A DNA stretch of 64,000 bases from Cellulosimicrobium arenosum (GCF_014837295.1 NZ_JACYHB010000002.1:186001-250000); one strand, 5' to 3'. Numbered from the stretch's first letter, positions 25,712 to 36,649 are shown. The notes: generated from the sequence alone by a model not told the origin. Made by a program: numbers and translations.

Positions 25712-26230
25712 TCAGTACTCGATCCGGGTCGCGAGGACACGCCACGCGTCGAAGGGGGCGACGCTCGTGGCGTTGCGAGAGTGGACGACCTGCATCACCG
25801 GTGCTGCGCTGCCGGGGTGCGGGGCCGGGTCCACCGTCGGTTCGCACAGGTGAGCGGTGACGAAGTCGTAGAACGCCGCGTCGTCGAACCCCGCGCTCGC
25901 GGCGTCGTGGCGGTCGGCGGCGAAGGCGACCGTCCCGACGCGCGCCCACAGGGCGGACGACAGGCACATGGGGCAGGGCTCGCAGCTCGAGTAGAGCGTG
26001 GCGCCCGACAGGTCGAACGTGCCCAGCGCGGCGCACGCACGACGGATCGCGGTGACCTCGGCGTGCGCGGTCGGGTCGTTGTCCTGCGTGACCCGGTTGT
26101 TGCCCTCGAAGACCTGTCCGTCTGCGGTGACGATCACGGCGCCGAAGGGCCCTCCGGCGTTCGCGACCGAGTCCACCGCGAGGGCGACGGCACGGTCCAG
26201 GTGTACTGCTTCCACGGCAAGTGTGTCCAT
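25712..26230 (-). CDS. Nucleoside/guanine deaminase (CDA-fold)
   Basis: 172 residues. A zinc-dependent cytidine-deaminase-like fold with TAHAEVTAIRR (His56 ligand, Glu58 proton shuttle) and SSCEPCPMCLSSALWAR (Cys86 and Cys89 ligands). GGPFGAVIVTADGQV and the C-terminal aromatic tail TRIEY resemble B. subtilis GuaD-type guanine deaminase, which turns guanine into xanthine. Followed by the purine permease gene, and near xanthine dehydrogenase, so a guanine-xanthine-urate route is likely. Confidence 0.86.
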   Translation of the reverse strand: MDTLAVEAVHLDRAVALAVDSVANAGGPFGAVIVTADGQVFEGNNRVTQDNDPTAHAEVTAIRRACAALGTFDLSGATLYSSCEPCPMCLSSALWARVGTVAFAADRHDAASAGFDDAAFYDFVTAHLCEPTVDPAPHPGSAAPVMQVVHSRNATSVAPFDAWRVLATRIEY

Positions 26231-26596
26231 GGTGAGTCTCCACGGTTCGGGCAGCGCCCCGAGGTGTGCGCCGAGAGGCTCGGCGATGCTGCTCGTCGTG
26301 CGGTCCGGATGCACGGCGGGACGCTGCAGGCGATTGTTCAGATGCCGCCTGGTAGTTAGCTGCCGGTGTCGGGTCGAACGTGTCGACCACCGAGCGACTC
26401 TCCGCTCGGCCCGGGCCCGCCTTGGCAACGGGAACGCTACCTCGGAGTGACCCAGAACACAAGCATTTTGGAAGAATGCTTCCACGATGTGGATTGCCTG
26501 CCGTGCCGCCCGTTGCGGAAGCATCCGACGCCCACGAGAGTTGTCCCGTGCAGGGCGCTCCTCGCCCTGGCCGCCCTCGCCCCGGACGGAGGCCGC
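26231..26596. other. 366-bp intergenic region with an A/T-rich palindrome
   Basis: Divergent promoter region between the deaminase and nhaA; no convincing gene. It holds TGGAAGAATGCTTCCA (26469-26484), a perfect 6-bp inverted repeat with AATG spacer inside a longer AAGCATT...AATGCTT arrangement, in unusually A/T-rich surroundings. This is a candidate operator for either gene. Confidence 0.4.
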
Positions 26597-28012
26597 ATGG
26601 CCGAGCCCCCCACCCTGTCCTCGATGCCCACCGTGCGCGTGCCGGACCGACCGGGTCCGCCGCTGCGGTTCCAGCTCCGTCCCGTCGCGCCCTCGCTGCG
26701 CTCCTTCCTCGCGACCGAGGCGGGCGGCGCCGTCCTGCTGCTCGTCGCCGCCGTCGTCGCGATCGTCTGGGCGAACTCCCCGTGGTCGAGCGGGTACGAC
26801 GCGCTCTGGTCCGCGACCGCCGGATGGCAGGTCGGGCCGTGGGCGTTCGAGATGGACCTGCACCACTGGGTCAACGATGCGGCGATGGCCGTGTTCTTCC
26901 TCGTCATCGGGCTCGAGATCAACCGCGAGGTGACGAGCGGAGAGCTGCGGAACCGGCGCACCGTCGCGGTCCCCGCGCTCGGCGCGCTCGGCGGCCTCGC
27001 CGTGCCCGCCCTCATCTACGTCGCGTTCAACGCCGGCTCCCCCGCCGAGCACGGCTGGGGCATCGTCATGTCCACCGACACCGCGTTCCTCGTCGGGATC
27101 CTCGCGCTGTTCGGGCCCCGCTGCCCGGACCAGCTCCGCCTGTTCCTGCTCACGCTCGCGGTCGTCGACGACATCGGTGCCATCACGGTCATGGCCGTGT
27201 TCTACACCGACGACGTGTGGCTCCCGGGCCTGCTGCTCGCCGCCGTGCTCGTCGGGGCGATCGTCGTGCTGCGGTGGCTCGGCGTCTGGCGGCTCGCGCC
27301 GTACGTCGCGGTGGGGATCGCGTTGTGGGGCGCGGTCTACGCGTCGGGCGTGCACGCGACGCTCGCGGGAGTGGTCGTCGGGCTGCTCGTCCCCTCGCGG
27401 TCCGCCCGCCCGGACGACGTCGCCGTGGTCCCGCGCTACGCCAAGCGGCTCGCCCAGGAGACGACGGCGGAGCGCGAGCACGTGACCGAGCTCGCGGCCC
27501 GCGCCGCCGTCGCGCCCAGCGAACGCCTGCAACGCGTCCTGCACCCGTGGAGCGCGTACGTGGTCGTCCCGGTGTTCGGGCTCGCCAACGCGGGCGTGCA
27601 CCTCGGCGCGGAGTCGTTGCGCACGGCGGCGACGTCACCGCTGACGATCGGTATCGCGGTCGCGCTCGTCGCGGGCAACGCGATCGGCATCTTCGGGGCG
27701 TCGTTCCTGGCCCTGCGGCTGGGCCTGGGGGACCTGCCCGGCCGCGTGCGGTACTCGCACCTGTTCGGTGGCGCGATCCTCGCGGGGATCGGCTTCACGA
27801 TCTCGCTGTTCATCGCCGAGCTCGCGTTCGACGACGAAGCTCTCGTCGAGCAGGCGAAGATCGGCATCCTCGCGGGCTCGCTCGTCGCGGCCGTGCTCGG
27901 GTCGATCGCCCTGCGCGCCTTCGGCGAGCGCTGGCCGCTATGCTCGCCGGGGGGCGACGGACCGCCGTCGGCCCTCCCGTCGCTCCCGTGGCACGCCCCC
28001 GCGCCGAGATAG
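26597..28012 (+). CDS. nhaA: Na+/H+ antiporter NhaA
   Basis: 471 residues from the ATG at 26597 (GGAGG ribosome site). Eleven to twelve membrane helices. Conserved features are NDAAMAVFFLVIGLEINREV, MSTDTAFLVGILALFG (helix IV) and LAVVDDIGAITVMAVFY with the ion-binding Asp pair 191-192, then GIGFTISLFIAELAF near the end. It exchanges Na+ or Li+ for protons at alkaline pH. The N-terminal 35 residues are a disordered extension. Convergent with the DsbA-like gene 18 nt away. Confidence 0.95.
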   Translation: MAEPPTLSSMPTVRVPDRPGPPLRFQLRPVAPSLRSFLATEAGGAVLLLVAAVVAIVWANSPWSSGYDALWSATAGWQVGPWAFEMDLHHWVNDAAMAVFFLVIGLEINREVTSGELRNRRTVAVPALGALGGLAVPALIYVAFNAGSPAEHGWGIVMSTDTAFLVGILALFGPRCPDQLRLFLLTLAVVDDIGAITVMAVFYTDDVWLPGLLLAAVLVGAIVVLRWLGVWRLAPYVAVGIALWGAVYASGVHATLAGVVVGLLVPSRSARPDDVAVVPRYAKRLAQETTAEREHVTELAARAAVAPSERLQRVLHPWSAYVVVPVFGLANAGVHLGAESLRTAATSPLTIGIAVALVAGNAIGIFGASFLALRLGLGDLPGRVRYSHLFGGAILAGIGFTISLFIAELAFDDEALVEQAKIGILAGSLVAAVLGSIALRAFGERWPLCSPGGDGPPSALPSLPWHAPAPR

Positions 28013-28030
28013 GGCCTGTCTCGGCACTGC

Positions 28031-28585
28031 CTACTGCCGACCGGGGCTCTCCCCCGACGACAGACGCACGGCGTCGCGCAGGGCTTCGGCCGTCAGGGCA
28101 CCGCGGTAGCGCTCGCCGTCGACGAAGAGCGTGGGCGTGCCCTGCACGCCGAGAGCGAGCCCGTCCGCGTAGTCACGCCGCACGACGTCGGCGAACTGCT
28201 GGGCCGGTACGCCGACGACGGTCTCGGCATCGAGCCCGAGCGCCACCGCCCGATCGGCCAGCCCGTCGTCGTCGAGCCGGGCCTGGTGGTCGAACAGCGC
28301 CTCGTGCATCTCCCAGAACCTCCCCTGGGCTCCCGCCGCCTCGACGGCGAGCGCCGCGGTCAGCGCGTGCGGGTGCACCTCGAAGAGCGGGAAGTGCCGG
28401 AAGACGAGACGCACCCGCCCGCCCGACGACGCGACGACGTCCCGCAGCACGGGCGCGGCCGCACGGCAGTACGGGCACTCGAGGTCGCCGAACTCCACGA
28501 TCGTCACCGGCGCGGACCGGTCACCCAGGACGTGCGCGTCCTCGGGCACGAGGAGTGCGGCGCGGTCCGTGGCGGGGTCGGTCAC
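28031..28585 (-). CDS. DsbA-family (FrnE-like) thioredoxin-fold protein
   Basis: 184 residues from the GTG at 28585. A DSBA/thioredoxin_4 fold: APVTIVEFGDLECPYCRAAAP with the CPYC active site (Cys37, Cys40), FRHFPLFEVHPHALTAALAV, and the cis-proline loop GVQGTPTLFVDG. There is no signal peptide or membrane segment, so it is probably cytoplasmic. A helical insertion carries FWEMHEALFDHQ. The ribosome site is poor because GGAGG lies only 1 nt before the GTG. The exact redox partner is unknown. Confidence 0.85.
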   Translation of the reverse strand: MTDPATDRAALLVPEDAHVLGDRSAPVTIVEFGDLECPYCRAAAPVLRDVVASSGGRVRLVFRHFPLFEVHPHALTAALAVEAAGAQGRFWEMHEALFDHQARLDDDGLADRAVALGLDAETVVGVPAQQFADVVRRDYADGLALGVQGTPTLFVDGERYRGALTAEALRDAVRLSSGESPGRQ

Positions 28586-28634
28586 GCCTCCAGCATGGCA
28601 CGCGCGCCGGTCCTGGCGACCCGGGTCGTGGTCG

Positions 28635-29765
28635 TCAACCGAGGACGAGCGGACGTGTGTCCGTCCGCGCGCCGGGGACCGGCTCGATCCGCTCCGCGAG
28701 GGCGGACCCTGCGGCGTCGTGCCACCAGGCGAGGTTGCGCGCATGGTGGGCGTAGTCGGACGTGCCGTCGCCCCAGAGCCGGTCGGCCGTCTCCGCGAGG
28801 AAGACGGCGTCGACGTGCTCCACCGGCACGGGGACACCGGCCAGGACCCGACGGTCACCGCGGAACCGGGGCCGCGGGCGCCACCGCTTGACGAGGTTGA
28901 TCGCGCCGAACAGCAGCCCGGGCCGGAACCGGAACCGGAGCGTGTCCTCGTGGCGCAGCTGGACGAAGAGCCGGTCCTCGTCGAACGCGAGCCCGCGTGC
29001 GATCGCCTCCCCCACCATCCACAGCAGCGCCGCGTCGGACAGCGCGCGCGTCGGCGCCCCGCCGCCCACGTCGCTGTGCGCCCCCGGGAACCACACCTGC
29101 TTGACGCGTGGAGCCATCGTGGCGGGCACGGACCACAGGCACGGCTCGTAGGTGATCCGGCGGTCGTCGATCGCGAGCGCCTGCCGCGCGCACTCGACCT
29201 CGGACGAGAGCACCACGTTGTGGAACCTGCTGCGCCGTCGGCTCAGGCCGGGCACCCCGAGCGCCCCCACGGTGTCGAACACCCCGAGGAACGCGACCGG
29301 GACGCGCTCGTGGCAGTGCTCCGAGCGGAAGGACGACGCCAGCTCCCGGCGCGCGTCCACGTCCCGTGTCCGGTAGATCCGCTCGGCCTCGCACAGCTGG
29401 TCGCGCGCGAGCGCGTCCTGCGTGAGGAGCCCCACCGTCGCCATCATGCCGACGACGCTGCGTGCCGTGTACGCGCCACGGCTGAAGCCGAAGACGTAGA
29501 TCTCGTCGCCCGGCTCGTAGTTGAGCGCCAGGTGCCGGTACCCCTCGACGACGTTGCGCGTGAGCCCGTAACCGAACGCGCCCCCGAGCAGGCGGTCGAC
29601 CAGGTAGCCCTGGGAACCCACCCCCTCGACCGAGAACACCATCTGCTGGACCCCGTCGCCACCGACCCCGGTCCGCACGCAGCGCGTGATCTTCTCGATG
29701 TTCGACACGCTCGAGTTCACCGGCGAGTTCCATGTGCCGTCGCAGCACAGCACGAGCCGCTTCAT
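28635..29765 (-). CDS. DUF2235 alpha/beta-hydrolase (Tle1-type catalytic domain)
   Basis: 376 residues. A full DUF2235 domain: MKRLVLCCDGTWNSP, the nucleophile motif VFGFSRGAYTARSVVG with Ser95, FLGVFDTVGALG (candidate acid) and WFPGAHSDVGGG (catalytic His region). Related catalytic domains occur in type VI secretion phospholipase effectors of Gram-negatives. Here it is a stand-alone cytoplasmic-looking protein with no secretion genes nearby, so a housekeeping or unknown esterase role is likelier. Transcribed toward the DsbA-like gene 50 nt away. Confidence 0.85.
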   Translation of the reverse strand: MKRLVLCCDGTWNSPVNSSVSNIEKITRCVRTGVGGDGVQQMVFSVEGVGSQGYLVDRLLGGAFGYGLTRNVVEGYRHLALNYEPGDEIYVFGFSRGAYTARSVVGMMATVGLLTQDALARDQLCEAERIYRTRDVDARRELASSFRSEHCHERVPVAFLGVFDTVGALGVPGLSRRRSRFHNVVLSSEVECARQALAIDDRRITYEPCLWSVPATMAPRVKQVWFPGAHSDVGGGAPTRALSDAALLWMVGEAIARGLAFDEDRLFVQLRHEDTLRFRFRPGLLFGAINLVKRWRPRPRFRGDRRVLAGVPVPVEHVDAVFLAETADRLWGDGTSDYAHHARNLAWWHDAAGSALAERIEPVPGARTDTRPLVLG

Positions 29766-29849
29766 GACGCCTCCCGACGCTCCGGTCGTCCCGACGGCCT
29801 CGCCGTGACACCTGGAGGGAGGGCGCGACGGGGCCCCTGATGCGACGCG

Positions 29850-30095
29850 TCAGGCGCGCGGCACCACGTCCACGCGCGTCACGCGACCCGGAGTGCCACC
29901 GCCACGCAGCCACGAGACGAGCCGGGCGAGGTCGGCACCCGCCCCCGTCGCGACGACCTCGACGGTGCCGTCCGTGCGGTTCGTCGCCGACCCGTCCAGA
30001 CCGAGCTCCGCGAGCCTGCCCCGCGTCGCCCACCGGAACCCCACGCCCTGGACGTGCCCGTGCACCACGGCCCGCACCTCGTCCGGCACCGTCAC
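29850..30095 (-). CDS. acyP: Acylphosphatase
   Basis: 81 residues from the GTG at 30095. The complete family core: VRAVVHGHVQGVGFRWATR with the phosphate-binding Arg, and GSATNRTDGTVEVVATG with the catalytic Asn. It hydrolyses carboxyl-phosphate bonds of small metabolites. The start codon overlaps the stop of the DUF1918/DUF1876 gene (GTGA), so it is the last gene of a coupled pair. Confidence 0.92.
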   Translation of the reverse strand: MTVPDEVRAVVHGHVQGVGFRWATRGRLAELGLDGSATNRTDGTVEVVATGAGADLARLVSWLRGGGTPGRVTRVDVVPRA

Positions 30096-30568
30096 AGGCG
30101 CACGTGCACGGACGCGCCGGTCGAGGCCGCGATGTCCGTCTCGGCGTCGTCGAGCAGGTGGTCGGCCAGACGGCGCAGCGCTCGGCCGACCGCGATCTCG
30201 TCGCCGATCAGCGGGACGTCCGCGTCCTGCGGCGCGAGCCGGGCCCGCCCGACCGCGTGCACGTGCTCGCTCGTGTCCGCGACGAGCACCGCCTCTGCCG
30301 TCGTCCGGCCGGCAGACTCCACGACGCTCACCTGCACCCGCCACACCTTCGTCGTGTCCTCCCCCGGCACCGGCGGTAGTCCCGGTGCCGCCTCGACGTA
30401 GCTGTCCGCGCCCGGATAGGCGAGCGTGCGCTCGCCGGTGTCGGACCACTCCACGAGGTACGGCGGCGAACCGTCGTCGTGCCGCAGCTCCACCACCACC
30501 CCGTCGCGCACGGCACCGCCCACGACGCCCGACACCGTGACGATCCTGTCTCCGACCGCTGCCCTCAT
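30092..30568 (-). CDS. DUF1918-DUF1876 fusion protein
   Basis: 158 residues from the ATG at 30568 with GGAGGAG before it. Residues 1-60 are DUF1918 (MRAAVGDRIVTVSGVV, GVVVELRHDDGSPPYLVEW), a small SH3-like barrel. Residues 70-155 match DUF1876 (VWRVQVSVVESAGRTTAEAV, DEIAVGRALRRLADHLLDDA), a dsRBD-like fold. In actinobacteria both domains usually occur as separate small stress-associated proteins; a fusion is less usual. The function is unknown. Confidence 0.8.
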   Translation of the reverse strand: MRAAVGDRIVTVSGVVGGAVRDGVVVELRHDDGSPPYLVEWSDTGERTLAYPGADSYVEAAPGLPPVPGEDTTKVWRVQVSVVESAGRTTAEAVLVADTSEHVHAVGRARLAPQDADVPLIGDEIAVGRALRRLADHLLDDAETDIAASTGASVHVRL

Positions 30569-30625
30569 GGCTCCTCCTCCGCGTCCTCCCATGATGCGAC
30601 CCGGCACGCGGCACCGCACGCGTGG

Positions 30626-32557
<1,932 letters not shown>

Positions 32558-32583
32558 TCCTGTAACTCCTAACGAGTGGCACG

Positions 32584-32622
32584 TGCATCAATTTTCCTTG
32601 AGTGATGCACGAGAGTGATGCA
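32584..32622. other. Left-end integrase arm-type repeats (GTGATGCA)
   Basis: Two direct GTGATGCA boxes with a 5-bp spacer lie at 32602-32609 and 32615-32622, preceded by a TGATGCA box on the other strand at 32584-32590; another GTGATGCA (minus strand) is at 32441-32448. The 21-bp block 32602-32622 is repeated exactly at 53121-53141 near the other end. Such short direct repeats near both ends fit integrase arm-binding sites. The integrase promoter must also lie here. Confidence 0.55.
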
Positions 32623-32682
32623 TTATGGATCTGCGCCGGGCTTCTCCGCAGGCCCGGTGTCACCAGCCTAGGAGGCGGTCTC

Positions 32683-33398
32683 GTGGCCACACGCCCTCAA
32701 CCGAAGCTGCTCGCGCAGGGCAAGCAGCGCCTGCTCGGCGGCGCGACACGTGGTTGGCGGGTGCGGCTCTACGCCCCCGGCGCGGGCAGCAACAAGTACC
32801 AGGTCTACTTCCGGGCTCCTGCTGGCGAGGGCGAGCCTTGGAAGCGCGTGCTGCGACGGGCGAGCTCCGAGGAAGAGGCGCGCAAGATCTTCGCGCAAGC
32901 GGAGGCCGCGCTCGACACCGAGTCGGAGACGCCGGCGGGCGCCGACATCCGGGCCTCCAGGACGATCCGGATGCTCGGTGAGGAGTACATCGCCGACAGC
33001 ATCGAGCGAGGCAAGCAGCCCCGGACGATGGAGGGGCGCGAGTCCCGACTCAACGCCCACATCCTGCCGACGATCGGCGACGTGCCGGTGACGAAGTGGC
33101 GTGTCGAGCACAGCCGTCGTGTGATGGAGAAGGGCAGCAAGACGCTCTTCTCCCAGCGCGGCCGCGAAGACCTGCGCGGCCAGCTCGCCGCGATGCGCAA
33201 GCTTGCCTGGCGCCTAGGCTGGCTCGACCGGAGCATCGACCCACTGGACGGCTTGGAGATCGGGCGCGCCAACGTGTTGCACGGCGCGACGGCGCAGTAC
33301 GTCGACCCGCGCCTGCGTCCCGAGACCCGCCAGGTGCGGGCCATGGCTGATGCGGCCGACAAGCTCTGCGGCCCGGATGGCACCGATCCACTGATGAC
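32683..33398 (+). pseudogene. Tyrosine integrase, N-terminal part (disrupted by IS21-family element)
   Basis: Starts at GTG 32683 with AGGAGG 7 nt upstream. It encodes the arm-binding region (QGKQRLLGGATRGWRVRLYA), the SAM-like core-binding domain (RTIRMLGEEYIADSIERGKQ, HILPTIGDVPVTKWRVEHSR) and the start of the catalytic domain up to ...DGTDPLMT. The frame then enters the insertion sequence and stops at 33471. Joining 33398 to 35920 restores a continuous 468-residue integrase, so the break is solely due to the insertion. Confidence 0.9.
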
Positions 33399-33561
33399 TG
33401 AGTGTGGTCACCTGATCTGGCCCCACTTGGAGCTGATTTCTTCACGAATCTCGGCCCCGGCTGGGCGGTGATCTCGCGGGCGGGTGGGACCGCGTGTCGT
33501 CACGAATTTTGGCCCCACCCCCGGTTCAGATCTTCTCGACGACGTTGTCGGGGAGGTCGGG

Positions 33562-35094
33562 ATGGTCAGGTCCAGGGTGGAGCTGTTCGAGGAGATTCGT
33601 GTTGATCATCGCCGTGAGGGGCTCTCGATCCGAGAACTTGCTGAGCGGCACGGGGTGCATCGGCGCACGGTCCGGCAGGCGTTGGCGTCACCGATGCCGC
33701 CGCCGCGCAAGGAGTACGCGCCGCGGGGCAGGCCGGCGATCGATCGGTATCGGGACGTGATCGATGCCTGGCTGACCGGCGACCGGGACGTGCCGGCCAA
33801 GCAGCGGCACACGGCCCGGCGGGTGTGGCAACGGCTGGTTGCCGAGCATGGCGCGCAGGTCTCGGAGGTGACGGTCTCGCGGTATGTCGCGGCCCGGCGC
33901 CGTGAGCTGGGCCTGGACAAGGTGGAGGTGTTCGTCCCGCAGGCCCACGAGGCGGGCGCGGAGGCCGAGGTCGACTTCGGCGAGTTCCATGTCCGGTTGC
34001 GTGGGCAGGACCTGAAGGTCTGGATGTTCGCGATGCGGCTGTCGGCCTCGGGTCGGGCGTTCCACTACGCGTTCACCAACCAGGCCCAAGAGGCGTTCCT
34101 CGAGGGGCACGTGCGCGCGCTCGCGCACTTCGGCGGGGTGCCGGCCCGGATCCGGTACGACAACCTCAAGCCCGCGGTCGTGCGGATCCGGCGGGGCCGT
34201 GACCGGGTGGAGAACGACCGGTTCGCCGCGCTGCGCAGCCACTACGGGTTCGCCTCGTTCTTCTGCGTCCCAGGCAAGGACGGCGCGCACGAGAAGGGCG
34301 GCATCGAGGGCGAGATCGGCCGATTCCGCCGCCACCTGGTGCCAGTGCCCCACGTCGCCACGCTGGGCGAGCTGAACGAGCTAGTCGCGGCCGGCGACCT
34401 GGCCGACGACGCCCGGGTCGTCACCGGGCACAAGGCGACGATCGGCGTGGAGTTCACCGCCGAACGTGTGATGCTGGCGCCGCTGTCAGGTGAGGCGTTC
34501 GACGCCGCGACGATCCTGAGCGCGAAGGTCGACTCCCGTGCTCGGGTGTGCGTGCGTCAGGCGTACTACTCGGTCCCGATCCGGTACGTGGCCCGGCGGC
34601 TGACGGTGCGCCTCGGAGCGACCAGCGTCGAGGTCCTCGATGGCGCGAAGAGCGTCGCACGGCACGAGCGGGCCACCGCGAAGTACGTCGACGTCCTCGA
34701 CCTGGACCACTACCTGGAGATCCTCGCCCGCAAGCCCGGGGCGCTACCCGGCGCGACGGCGCTCGCCCAGGCGAAGGCGGCCGGGTTGTTCAGCGGCACC
34801 CATCAGGACTATTGGGACGCCGCCCGCACCAAGCGCGGGGACGGGCCCGGCACCCGGGACCTGATCGAGGTCCTCCTGGCCCACCGCACCCTGCCACGGG
34901 CCGCGCTGATCGCCGCGATGCGCACCGCCGTCACCAGCGGCGTGCTGGAGGCGGCCTCGGTGATCATCGACGCCCGTCGCGGCGCCGAGCCGCCGGTCGC
35001 GCCGGTCATCGCAATCGATGCCCTGGCCCGCTACGACCGCCAGCCACCCACCCTAGACGGCTACGACGCCCTGCTCACCGGGAATGACCGATGA
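33562..35094 (+). CDS. istA: IS21-family transposase IstA
   Basis: 510 residues from the ATG at 33562 (GGGAGG ribosome site). N-terminal HTH (SIRELAERHGVHRRTVRQAL), then an integrase-like DDE catalytic core: Asp138 in EVDFGEFHV, Asp200 in RIRYDNLKPAV, Glu249 in HEKGGIEGEIG. C-terminal beta-barrel and arginine-rich region. It performs strand transfer of the element with IstB help. The stop overlaps the istB start (ATGA). Full length, so the element may still be active. Confidence 0.95.
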   Translation: MVRSRVELFEEIRVDHRREGLSIRELAERHGVHRRTVRQALASPMPPPRKEYAPRGRPAIDRYRDVIDAWLTGDRDVPAKQRHTARRVWQRLVAEHGAQVSEVTVSRYVAARRRELGLDKVEVFVPQAHEAGAEAEVDFGEFHVRLRGQDLKVWMFAMRLSASGRAFHYAFTNQAQEAFLEGHVRALAHFGGVPARIRYDNLKPAVVRIRRGRDRVENDRFAALRSHYGFASFFCVPGKDGAHEKGGIEGEIGRFRRHLVPVPHVATLGELNELVAAGDLADDARVVTGHKATIGVEFTAERVMLAPLSGEAFDAATILSAKVDSRARVCVRQAYYSVPIRYVARRLTVRLGATSVEVLDGAKSVARHERATAKYVDVLDLDHYLEILARKPGALPGATALAQAKAAGLFSGTHQDYWDAARTKRGDGPGTRDLIEVLLAHRTLPRAALIAAMRTAVTSGVLEAASVIIDARRGAEPPVAPVIAIDALARYDRQPPTLDGYDALLTGNDR

Positions 35095-35879
35095 CCGGCA
35101 ACGATGCCGCCCTGGCCGCGATCAACGTCGCCACCAAGGACCTGTACCTGTCGACCGTGCGCGCCGAGGCCCAGCCCCTCGCAGCCGCCGCGTTGCGTGA
35201 GCAGCGATCCCACCTGGCCTATCTCGCCGACGTCCTTGCCGCCGAAGTCGACGCCCGCACCGAACGCCGCCGCCAGCGACGGGTCAAGGAGGCCAAGTTC
35301 CCCCGCACCAAGCGCCTCGCCGACTTCGACACCACCTGCTCGCCGATCGACGGCGCGACCCTAGCCACCCTGGCCACCGGGGCCTACCTAGAGGCCGGCC
35401 AGCCCGTCGTCCTGCTCGGCGACTCCGGCACCGGCAAGACCCACCTGCTCATCGCCCTGGGCACCGCGGCCTGCGAGATGGGCAAGGCCGTGCGCTACAC
35501 CACCTGCGCGAACCTCATCAACGAACTCGTCGAGGCCGCCGACGACCGCCAACTCGCCCGCACCGTCGCCCGCTACGGACGCCTGGACCTGCTCCTGCTC
35601 GACGAGCTCGGCTACGTCCACGCCGACCCCCGAGGCGCCGAGCTCCTCTTCCAGATCATGACCGAACGCGAAGAGAAAGCCTCGATCGCGATCGCGACGA
35701 ACCTGCCCTTCAGCGAGTGGGGCACCGTTTTCCCCGACCCGAGACTCGTGGCCGCGATCGTCGACCGCGTGACCTTCAACGCCCACATCCTGCAGACCGG
35801 CACCGAGTCATACCGCCTACGCACCTCCAAGCGGCGATCCGCGGCCGTCAACCCAACCAGGCGGGGCCAGAATTCGTGA
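35091..35879 (+). CDS. istB: IS21-family helper ATPase IstB
   Basis: 262 residues. AAA+ ATPase of the DnaC/IstB type: Walker A LLGDSGTGKTHLLIALG, Walker B DLLLLDELGYVHAD, sensor IAIATNLPFSEW, and the family end VDRVTFNAHILQTGTESYRL. It assembles on target DNA and recruits the transposase. The start overlaps istA by 4 nt. The last codons lie in the right terminal repeat region. Confidence 0.95.
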   Translation: MTGNDAALAAINVATKDLYLSTVRAEAQPLAAAALREQRSHLAYLADVLAAEVDARTERRRQRRVKEAKFPRTKRLADFDTTCSPIDGATLATLATGAYLEAGQPVVLLGDSGTGKTHLLIALGTAACEMGKAVRYTTCANLINELVEAADDRQLARTVARYGRLDLLLLDELGYVHADPRGAELLFQIMTEREEKASIAIATNLPFSEWGTVFPDPRLVAAIVDRVTFNAHILQTGTESYRLRTSKRRSAAVNPTRRGQNS

Positions 35880-35919
35880 CGGCAAGTGGGGCCAGAACAC
35901 TTGACTACACGCAGATGAC

Positions 35920-36610
35920 ACGCCTCCCGATGCTCGGGACGAAGATCCGCGTGGCGGGTTTCGGCGGCCTCCGCCTCGGCGAGCAGAACGCGCTCCGCGC
36001 GATCGACGTGTTCTTCGATCGCGGCTATGTCCACGTCAACGGCTCGTGGATCACCCCGCGCGGCCAAGCCGGGTTCCGCGGCCCGGTGAAGAACCACACG
36101 CTCCACGAGGTGCCGCTGCCCAAGTCGCTGATGCACGACGAACTCCTCCCCCGCGTCAAGGAGCTGCTCGACCTGCCCGCGAAGGCGTCGCTCCAACAGG
36201 TCATCAACGCGCAAGAGGCCGAGCGCCAGCGCCGGGCATCGCTAGCTGCGCGCGCGAAGGACAAAGGCCTCGCCTGGTGGAACTACCCGGTGCCGCCTGA
36301 GGACGAGCTCTGGCTCTTCGTCGACACCGCCACCGGCCTGCCCGTGAAGCCCGAGATGCACAACGAGCGCTGGCACCGCGTCCGCGCTTGGGTCGAGGAG
36401 AACGACCCCGGCAACGCCTGGCCGCGCACGATCGTCTACCGCAACCTCCGCCACCACGCCGCGACCAAGTGGTTCCACGACGAGCTCGGCGAGCCCTGGG
36501 AGGTCGTGGCCCAGTACCTCGGCGACAAACTCACTACCGTCCTCAACCACTACGTCCGCGCCGGCGAGGACGCCCTCCGAGACTCGGTCGACAAGCTCGC
36601 CAGGCGATGA
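35920..36610 (+). pseudogene. Tyrosine integrase, C-terminal catalytic part
   Basis: In phase with 32683-33398 once the insertion and one target duplicate are removed. It carries the catalytic boxes: GGLRLGEQNALRAID (first Arg), TIVYRNLRHHAATKWF (Arg and His box) and YLGDKLTTVLNHYVRAGED with the nucleophilic Tyr. On its own it lacks DNA-binding domains and a proper start, so it should be inactive. It converges on the DUF6414-like gene with 39 nt between stops. Confidence 0.9.
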
Positions 36611-36649
36611 GGCCTTCCGCTACGAGGAGATCGCATCGCGCCAAACTTG

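Larger units (their letters stand above)
33399..35913 (+). mobile_element. IS21-family insertion sequence (2515 bp) in the integrase gene
   Basis: Flanked by a 6-bp target duplication GATGAC (33393-33398 and 35914-35919). The terminal inverted repeats start TGAGTGTGGTCACC on the left and, read inward, TGCGTGTAGTCAAG on the right, then share TCTGGCCCCACTTG; about 26 of 32 positions match. Further internal copies of CACGAATT-T-TGGCCCC type occur near both ends (around 33500 and 35865), the multiple terminal repeats of IS21 elements. It encodes the overlapping istA and istB genes, both intact. Confidence 0.93.

Noticed and set aside
28635-29765. Type VI secretion effector
   Set aside because: The DUF2235 domain fits, but there are no secretion, VgrG or immunity genes and the host is a Gram-positive actinobacterium.
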